A stretch of DNA of 64,000 nucleotides from Plasmodium malariae (lineage: Eukaryota > Apicomplexa > Aconoidasida > Haemosporida > Plasmodiidae), in contig NC_041788.1 in the NCBI RefSeq assembly GCF_900090045.1, forward strand, positions 682,001-746,000, in the 5' to 3' direction. Below, piece after piece: positions 57,685 through 64,000 of the stretch. A program made the translations under genes and the position numbers. Each line of letters begins with the position of its first letter. Within the stretch, counting starts at the first letter, position 1. The notes below the pieces were generated by a model that had not been told where the DNA came from, made no database searches, and saw only the letters and a program-made list of their open reading frames with translations.

Positions 57685-58489
57685 AAAGGTAAAGCGCGAG
57701 AATATATTAAAAAGTCTGCAAATTTTTGTAGCACCTAGTGGAAAATATGAGTTCATAATTCGCTGTCCTTTTTTTGTTCTTACCTAAATGCTATTGACAG
57801 TTTTTAGCTTATTCGCATGCATGCATATACATATGTGTATGTCACGGATTAATGCAGCACGAAAATCTGTAATTTCATGATTGAACTATTTTGAAATTTC
57901 AGTTTTATATTTACGAATTAGGAAAAAAATTTTTTTTTTTTTTTTTTTTTTTTGTTTTGTTACTTATACGTGTTAATAATACGAGCATAAACAATGTAAC
58001 CTGTTAATAAAAGAAAACGCAGAACATGCATTATGTATCTGTTGTTTAAATACTACATAAAGAAAATAGAATGGTAGTTCTGTGAGCATTTTAGCATATA
58101 CACAATACACTTTTACGAAAACTCAAAAACGACATACAATCTTTAAAATGATTGGAAATTTGTTCGTGTATTTAAAGTAGAACAATGTCAAGTGTAAAAG
58201 AAAAGAAAAAATGAAAAAAAAATTCAATGTAACTGTAATAAAAATTGTAAAGGGGCAGATAAATTTCACAACCACGTAACTTTTACTCTTTGTATTCGTA
58301 AAAACGTTTCCTACATTTTTTTTTTTTTTTACTTTTTAAATTATTTAAGTGATATATACATACATATATGTACATAAAAAAAAAACTGCAATGTACTATT
58401 AATAAGACATATCTTAACCTAAGCAGCAAAAATCATAAAGAAAACAAAGCACATAATTCGAAACTGTAATAATTTGGCCTCCTTTCCAC
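57685..58489. other. Convergent intergenic region
   Basis: Between the histone-fold gene and the CPSII 3' end. Contains a T-run at 57929-57952. No feature seen. Confidence 0.7.
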
Positions 58490-61400
58490 TTAAACCAAAC
58501 TTATATATTCATCATAACTCTTAATTGTATAGAAAGATCTCTTTTCCTTTCTTCTTGAAAACTTTCTATACAATGAATCTATAAATAATGAGGACAGCTT
58601 CATGTTCGTTATTAGTGGCACCTGAAAATCTGAAGCAAGTCTCCTAATTTTATAACCGTTTGAACTAACTTTTGTTTTGAGAGTATCTGTTATATTAATA
58701 ACCATTTCCACTTTATGATTCATAATCAAATCTGTTATGTTAGGAAGTAAAAATTCAGAACTTTTATTATGCACCCTTATAAGTCTTTGATGAAATTTTG
58801 AGTCTTTTGAGACATTAAATGATTCTAAGAACTTGGAATAAAAATCATACGTTCCCTCCGTTGCGTAAATTGTGAATCCCATTAAGAATAATAACTGAAA
58901 AGGTTCTTCAAATGCTAGTTTATTATTTAAATTTTTAATACTTATCAAAATAGATTTTTTAGGTAATTTCATACCTGTAGCTACCAAAGATTTTAGCAAT
59001 GCTTCATATTTGTTTAAACCAAAACATGCTACTTCTCCTGTTGATTTCATTTCAACACCTAATATACAATCGGAACCATGTAATCTATTAAATGAAAAGA
59101 TAGGAGATTTCACAGCAGTATATTCTAAATCTATTAATGATATATTAAATGGTTTTACATCATACCCCATTAATATTCTTGTAGCCAAATCGATAAAATT
59201 TAAATTTAATGCTTTAGATATAAATGGAAAAGTTCTTGATGCTCTTAAATTACATTCTATTATTTTTATCTCATTCTGATGGCATATAAATTGGATATTG
59301 AATGGTCCAGATATATTTAACGATTTAGATATTTTCTCTGAAATTTTTTTTATCTTTCTATGGGTTTCTACATAGATATTTTGTGCAGGAAGTATTAACG
59401 TAGCATCTCCAGAATGTACTCCTGCATTTTCTACATGTTCTGATATAGCGTAATTAATGATTTTCCCGTTTTTACTTACACAATCAATTTCTATTTCCTT
59501 AGCATTTTCAATAAACTTTGATATAACTACAGGATTATCCTTACTAACTATTGCTGCTTTCATTAAAAAGTTCTTTAATTCTTCAAAACAATTCACAACT
59601 CTCATAGCTGCACCTGACAATACATAGGATGGCCTTACCAACACTGGAAATTTTACCTCGTTTGCAAATTGAATTGCTTTCGACAATTTCGTAAACTTAT
59701 TCCACTTTGGTTGGTCAATTTTTAACGAGTCACATAAATGCGAAAACTTATTTCTATTCTCACAGCAATCAACACTCTTAGCACTAGATCCTAATATATT
59801 TACATTATTTTTATACAAACTGAAAACTAAATTATTAGATGTTTGCCCACCAAACGCAATTATAACACCTTGACTTTTTTCAAAATTATATATAAATTTA
59901 ATAACTTCTGTTGTTATTTCATCAAAATATAATCTATCACTCTCATCATAATCAGTACTAACCGTTTCAGGATTACAATTTATTAAAATTGCTTTATGAT
60001 TTAATTTTCTAATAGTTTTAACACAATGTATAGCACTCCAATCAAATTCCACTGAGCTACCTATTCTGTAACAACCACAACCTAATACCATAAAACATTT
60101 TTTCTTTTCCTTTTCTTTCTCATTTCTATCATTAATTATCTTAAATTCAATTCCATTAAATTTTTCATTAAATATATTCTTATGTCCTGAATGCAAGGAA
60201 GACTTTTTTGAACCCTTAGATAATAATGAATCATATGCTTCGTCTTCATCTTCCTCTACTTCATAATCATCATAGCAACTACTATCCGATGTGTGCACAT
60301 ACTCATCCTCATCGTCCTCGTCCATATAATCACTTTCTCCCTCACTAAATTTGGAACAATTACGCATAAAGGATAATTCGGAGAAACAATCGCTACTCTT
60401 ATCCTCATTATCAAAACAGATACTACTTTTTTTACTACTTCGTTTTCTCATAATGTTGTTGTTGCTACTACTTCTATATCTGCTTTTTTCATTTTTCTGT
60501 TTCGCATCTATACCCTTTTCTTTATTAAAATCGTCTATATTACTTGACAACGTATGCTTGTTTATCTCTCGATACTTGCCTGTTACAGAGTCAAGTTCAT
60601 ATTGTGCAGTTTCATAATTAGAATCTGCGTTTTCTTTATTAATTAATTCTTTCATTTTATTTAATTTATATTCATTATTATAAACAGAGTCCACTACATA
60701 ATAAGAATTCCCAGGACTTTTATTGTCAGTTAAATTTTTTTTCTTTTTGGATAAATATATATCAATATTTTTATTTGCCATTTCTTCATCTGATGTATTA
60801 AAATTATCTAAATATAATTGGTCATTTGTTGAGTGGGAACTTTTGTTAGATATAGCTTCTTCAATATTAGTGTTCATACCAATGTCTTTGTTTTTGACTT
60901 TTCTATCATTTTTATTAGTACTTTTTATGTTCACATCTTTTCCGTAATTACATTTTCCTGAAATGTCATTTGATTTGTTATTTATACTAGCATTCGCTAC
61001 TCTTAAATTGCATGCAGTGCCATTTAAATGATTATAATAATTATTATTATTTTCACCTAAACATTCTTTCATGCATTTGTCGGTCTTAATTTCATTTTTC
61101 TCGTTCCTACAACTACTACCACTATCGTACGTTTCTCTTTTATTTTCATTATTTACATTCTCTTGAGCCATATTATGCTCATTGTTAAATGATAAATTAT
61201 TTGGTGAATTGTTCACACTAAACATATTTGTTTCATCAGACCCTATGCTCCTTTCTTCTTTTCCATGTTTGCTAAACATGTTGCTATTACTATTGCTATT
61301 ATCAATATCAACACCATACTCATTTATATTTATACCATTTGATACTTTTGTTAGATTAATATAATTAGAACCATCATTGTTGAACATATTAGCAAGTTTT

Positions 61401-64000
61401 CTTTTATCCTCCTTATCCCCCTTCATATTGTATGCTCCTATTCCCCCTTCGCTTGCCACTGCTAAATTTTTATTATTATACACGTTTTTGCCACTTTCCT
61501 TTCTTTTTCCACTGCCTTCAACCATCACCTTCTTCTTCTTTTTCATATTTAAAGGCAAAACATCATGTTCTACTCCTTGATATGTTAAGTAGAGATAATT
61601 TGTTAAAGCAGGAAATTCTGCGGACAGGGTATCAATAACTTTTATATGAGGATGTAATCCTAAGCTTTCTCTATATTTCATAACAGTACTTTCTGTTACT
61701 TTTGTATTATTATATGATAAATAGTAAGCAATCTGCTTATCACTAAAACCATATTTCTTATAATATTTCAAATCAAAAAAAGATAACTGCTCCAATGTTA
61801 ATGTTTTTAGTTTGTTTTGTAGGTTAAAAATATTATAAAATTTATATAAGAACCAATAATCAATATTAGTTAATTCTTGAATTTTTTCAAACGGTATATT
61901 TAAATGAAAAGCTTGATGAATTGCATCTATCCTCTTAGGAGATGGGTTTTTTAACTCATCTATAATTTTTGCTTCTTCCCAATCAATACAATACGTATTA
62001 CTAAAACCTAAATAATTATCATCAATACATCTTAGAGACTTTTGTATAGATTCTTCAAATGTCCTACCTATAGACATTACCTCTCCTACACTTTTCATAC
62101 TACTGTTCATTGTATTTGAAGCAAATTCAAATTTATTTAAATCCCATCTTGGAATTTTGGTAATTATATAATCTAGAGATGGTTCAAAACAAGCAGTAGT
62201 TTTTCTTGTTATACTATTTTTTAAACTAATTAAATCATAACCTAAAGCAATTTTTGCAGATATATATGCTAAAGGATAACCAGTAGCCTTAGATGCAAGA
62301 GCAGAACTTCTACTTAGTCTTGCATTAACTTCAATAATGCAATACTCTCCTGTTTTAGGATTTATGCCAAATTGAATATTGCATTCTCCAATAATATTTA
62401 AATGTGTAATAACCTTTAGAGCTATTTCCCTAAATTTATAATATTCATGATTACTTAATGTCTGCGAAGGTGCCACAACCACACTGTCCCCTGTGTGAAT
62501 TCCTAATGGATCTATATTTTCCATATTACAAATAGCTATGCAATTGTTTTTGTTATCTCTTAACAATTCATACTCGATTTCCTTCCATCCCCTTAATGAT
62601 TTATCAATAAATATTTCATTATCTGTTTGTAAAAATATCTCTTTACATTTGTGAACTAACTCCTCTTCATTATTTATAAAACTACTATTTAAACCACCTA
62701 AGGAAAAGGTGGTACGTACTAAAATGGGATAGCCAATTTTGTTAGCAACTTCAATAGCTTGTTCAACATTCTTTGCACTTCCATATGGAGCAATAACTTC
62801 ATTTATTTCTCTTAATTTTTCAGCGAACATACTTCTATTTTCAGTTATTAAAATAGATTCTAGAGATGTACCCAAGGCTAGACAATTATTTTTTTTTAAA
62901 ACTTTTTTTTGCTCTAACATAAGAGCACAGTTTAAAGCAGTTTGTCCACCGAATGTGCATAATATAAAATCAGGTTTTTCCTTTTTAATAATTTTTTCTA
63001 CAAATTCGCAGTTTACGGGTAAAAAATATACCTTATCTGCTAATCCTTTTGATGTTTGAACAGTCGCAATATTTGGATTAACTAATATTACATAAATACC
63101 ACATTCTTTTAAACTTTTAATTGCTTGAGTACCTGAATAATCAAATTCACCTGCCTGGCCAATGCATAAACCACCACTTCCTAAGAGCAGCACTTTTTTT
63201 TTAATACAAATAATATTATGTCCGATATGTTCTCTAAATTCTCTTTTTTTATTAAATACATCTAAAAAAAAATTTTTAAAAAGAAATGAAGTATCTTCCG
63301 GTCCATTATTCCCTTCTGGGTGAAACTGAACGCTATAAAATCTTCCATTTTTATGTGCAATACCTTCTACTGATTTATCATTTGCATTTATATAACTAAT
63401 AGTTATGTCTTTTCTTCTTAATATATTTTTCTTTTTTAAACAATAACCATGATTCTGAGAAGTAATGTAACATTTGTTATCTACCAACTGAATAACTGGT
63501 TGATTTACACCTCTATTTCCATATTTCATTTTGTACGTTTCACATCCTAACGATAAACCTAATAGTTGATTACCTAAACATATACCAAAAACAATTTTAT
63601 TTTTATGTAAGCTTTTTCTTAGCGTTTCAATCAAAAGTTCACATTTTTTTGGATCCCCTGGACCATTAGATAATAACACTGCATCATAATCTATGTAATT
63701 ATAATCATAATAATACGGTACAATAATATATGTTAATGGAAGATCTTTACCATTTTTCATTAAATTTTTTATTATACTATTTTTAATTCCACAATCAACA
63801 ATAATGATAATTCTTTCCTTGTCCGATTTCCTTTTATTTACTAATTTTAAAAACTCCTCGTTATTCATTTTTTTTTTTATATACGTAGAATAATCATTAT
63901 TCAAATTGAACTTCTTGACCCCCTTTGAATTTTTATTAAAAGCGCTATCTAGGTAAGTACAATTATTAATTTGCATCCCCTCTTCTTCAATCTTTACACC
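58490..64000 (-). CDS. CPSII: Carbamoyl-phosphate synthetase II (glutamine-hydrolysing), N-terminus off window
   Basis: The frame is open from the stop at 58490 to the right edge; the ATG at 63976 is internal, because the frame continues upstream without a stop and the N-terminal half of the CarA-like domain is missing. Counting from that Met: class I glutamine amidotransferase (about 56-245) with nucleophile Cys133 (FGICLGNQ) and His219/Glu221 (QFHPEG); first synthetase half from about 255 (LLLGSGGLCIGQAGEFDYSG ... TFGGQTALN, ATP-grasp PILVRTTFSLGG); a ~480-residue Asn/Ser/Asp-rich insertion (about 60105-61545); second half from about 1288 (VLGCGCYRIGSSVEFDWSA ... AFGGQTSNN, VLVRPSYVLSG); MGS-like regulatory domain from about 1677. 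It makes carbamoyl phosphate from glutamine, bicarbonate and 2 ATP, the first step of pyrimidine synthesis. No ATCase or DHOase is fused, unlike animal CAD. Confidence 0.97.
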   Translation of the reverse strand, partial: GVKIEEEGMQINNCTYLDSAFNKNSKGVKKFNLNNDYSTYIKKKMNNEEFLKLVNKRKSDKERIIIIVDCGIKNSIIKNLMKNGKDLPLTYIIVPYYYDYNYIDYDAVLLSNGPGDPKKCELLIETLRKSLHKNKIVFGICLGNQLLGLSLGCETYKMKYGNRGVNQPVIQLVDNKCYITSQNHGYCLKKKNILRRKDITISYINANDKSVEGIAHKNGRFYSVQFHPEGNNGPEDTSFLFKNFFLDVFNKKREFREHIGHNIICIKKKVLLLGSGGLCIGQAGEFDYSGTQAIKSLKECGIYVILVNPNIATVQTSKGLADKVYFLPVNCEFVEKIIKKEKPDFILCTFGGQTALNCALMLEQKKVLKKNNCLALGTSLESILITENRSMFAEKLREINEVIAPYGSAKNVEQAIEVANKIGYPILVRTTFSLGGLNSSFINNEEELVHKCKEIFLQTDNEIFIDKSLRGWKEIEYELLRDNKNNCIAICNMENIDPLGIHTGDSVVVAPSQTLSNHEYYKFREIALKVITHLNIIGECNIQFGINPKTGEYCIIEVNARLSRSSALASKATGYPLAYISAKIALGYDLISLKNSITRKTTACFEPSLDYIITKIPRWDLNKFEFASNTMNSSMKSVGEVMSIGRTFEESIQKSLRCIDDNYLGFSNTYCIDWEEAKIIDELKNPSPKRIDAIHQAFHLNIPFEKIQELTNIDYWFLYKFYNIFNLQNKLKTLTLEQLSFFDLKYYKKYGFSDKQIAYYLSYNNTKVTESTVMKYRESLGLHPHIKVIDTLSAEFPALTNYLYLTYQGVEHDVLPLNMKKKKKVMVEGSGKRKESGKNVYNNKNLAVASEGGIGAYNMKGDKEDKRKLANMFNNDGSNYINLTKVSNGININEYGVDIDNSNSNSNMFSKHGKEERSIGSDETNMFSVNNSPNNLSFNNEHNMAQENVNNENKRETYDSGSSCRNEKNEIKTDKCMKECLGENNNNYYNHLNGTACNLRVANASINNKSNDISGKCNYGKDVNIKSTNKNDRKVKNKDIGMNTNIEEAISNKSSHSTNDQLYLDNFNTSDEEMANKNIDIYLSKKKKNLTDNKSPGNSYYVVDSVYNNEYKLNKMKELINKENADSNYETAQYELDSVTGKYREINKHTLSSNIDDFNKEKGIDAKQKNEKSRYRSSSNNNIMRKRSSKKSSICFDNEDKSSDCFSELSFMRNCSKFSEGESDYMDEDDEDEYVHTSDSSCYDDYEVEEDEDEAYDSLLSKGSKKSSLHSGHKNIFNEKFNGIEFKIINDRNEKEKEKKKCFMVLGCGCYRIGSSVEFDWSAIHCVKTIRKLNHKAILINCNPETVSTDYDESDRLYFDEITTEVIKFIYNFEKSQGVIIAFGGQTSNNLVFSLYKNNVNILGSSAKSVDCCENRNKFSHLCDSLKIDQPKWNKFTKLSKAIQFANEVKFPVLVRPSYVLSGAAMRVVNCFEELKNFLMKAAIVSKDNPVVISKFIENAKEIEIDCVSKNGKIINYAISEHVENAGVHSGDATLILPAQNIYVETHRKIKKISEKISKSLNISGPFNIQFICHQNEIKIIECNLRASRTFPFISKALNLNFIDLATRILMGYDVKPFNISLIDLEYTAVKSPIFSFNRLHGSDCILGVEMKSTGEVACFGLNKYEALLKSLVATGMKLPKKSILISIKNLNNKLAFEEPFQLLFLMGFTIYATEGTYDFYSKFLESFNVSKDSKFHQRLIRVHNKSSEFLLPNITDLIMNHKVEMVINITDTLKTKVSSNGYKIRRLASDFQVPLITNMKLSSLFIDSLYRKFSRRKEKRSFYTIKSYDEYISLV

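Noticed and set aside
1..64000. tRNA, rRNA or transposon genes
   Set aside because: I found no stretch with T-loop-like GGTTCRANYCC and paired acceptor arms, no rRNA-like GC-rich blocks, and no transposase or reverse transcriptase motifs in any long frame. A covariance-model scan would be decisive.

Overview
The window is nuclear DNA of a malaria parasite (Plasmodium). Base composition is very AT-rich. Genes are compact, with no or few short GT-AG introns, and the proteins carry Asn, Lys and Asp/Glu low-complexity insertions. Spacers are full of poly-A/T and TA/TATG microsatellites. One gene encodes a nuclear copy of the apicoplast RNA polymerase alpha subunit, and another the fused glutaminase-carbamoyl-phosphate synthetase II of apicomplexans. 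From memory this order (MORN protein, V-ATPase H ... CPSII) resembles P. falciparum chromosome 13. The somewhat lower AT of coding DNA suggests a non-falciparum species, possibly of the malariae/ovale type, but I cannot prove the species.

Layout. 0-9.8 kb: a MORN-repeat protein (+), then V-ATPase subunit H (- strand, rebuilt here as three exons), a tiny three-exon gene of 48 codons (-) and an acidic nuclear-looking unknown (-). 11.6-26 kb is dominated by RNA metabolism: RED/IK spliceosomal factor (-), U1A/U2B''-type snRNP protein (+), exosome cap RRP40 (-), U3 snoRNP protein UTP6 (+), a DNAJC8-like J protein (-) and a DEAD-box helicase (+). 26.5-33 kb: a beta-propeller-like protein (-, with a reading-frame break in a poly-A tract), a small single-pass protein (-), and apicoplast RpoA (-, with a signal-peptide exon). 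35-45.4 kb: a VHS-GAT (TOM1/GGA-like) trafficking protein (+), converging on a giant SNIP1/Pml1-type FHA protein (-) packed with 18- and 36-bp repeats. 45.5-47.1 kb: a degenerate minisatellite of about 34 copies. 48.6-51.2 kb: a RING/B-box/B-box/coiled-coil (TRIM-like) protein (-), broken in frame at a run of 30 A. 53.6-57.7 kb: a multi-pass membrane protein (+) and a POLE3/DPB4-like histone-fold protein (+). 58.5 kb to the end: carbamoyl-phosphate synthetase II (-), entering from the right edge.

Splice structures were rebuilt by hand from GT/AG sites, frame continuity and family similarity. No transcript data or searches were available. Functional connections: RED, U1A/U2B'', the DNAJC8-like protein and the SNIP1-like FHA protein belong to the spliceosome in other eukaryotes; RRP40 and UTP6 act in rRNA/RNA processing; VHS-GAT and V-ATPase H serve endolysosomal/vacuolar membranes; RpoA serves plastid transcription; CPSII starts de novo pyrimidine synthesis.
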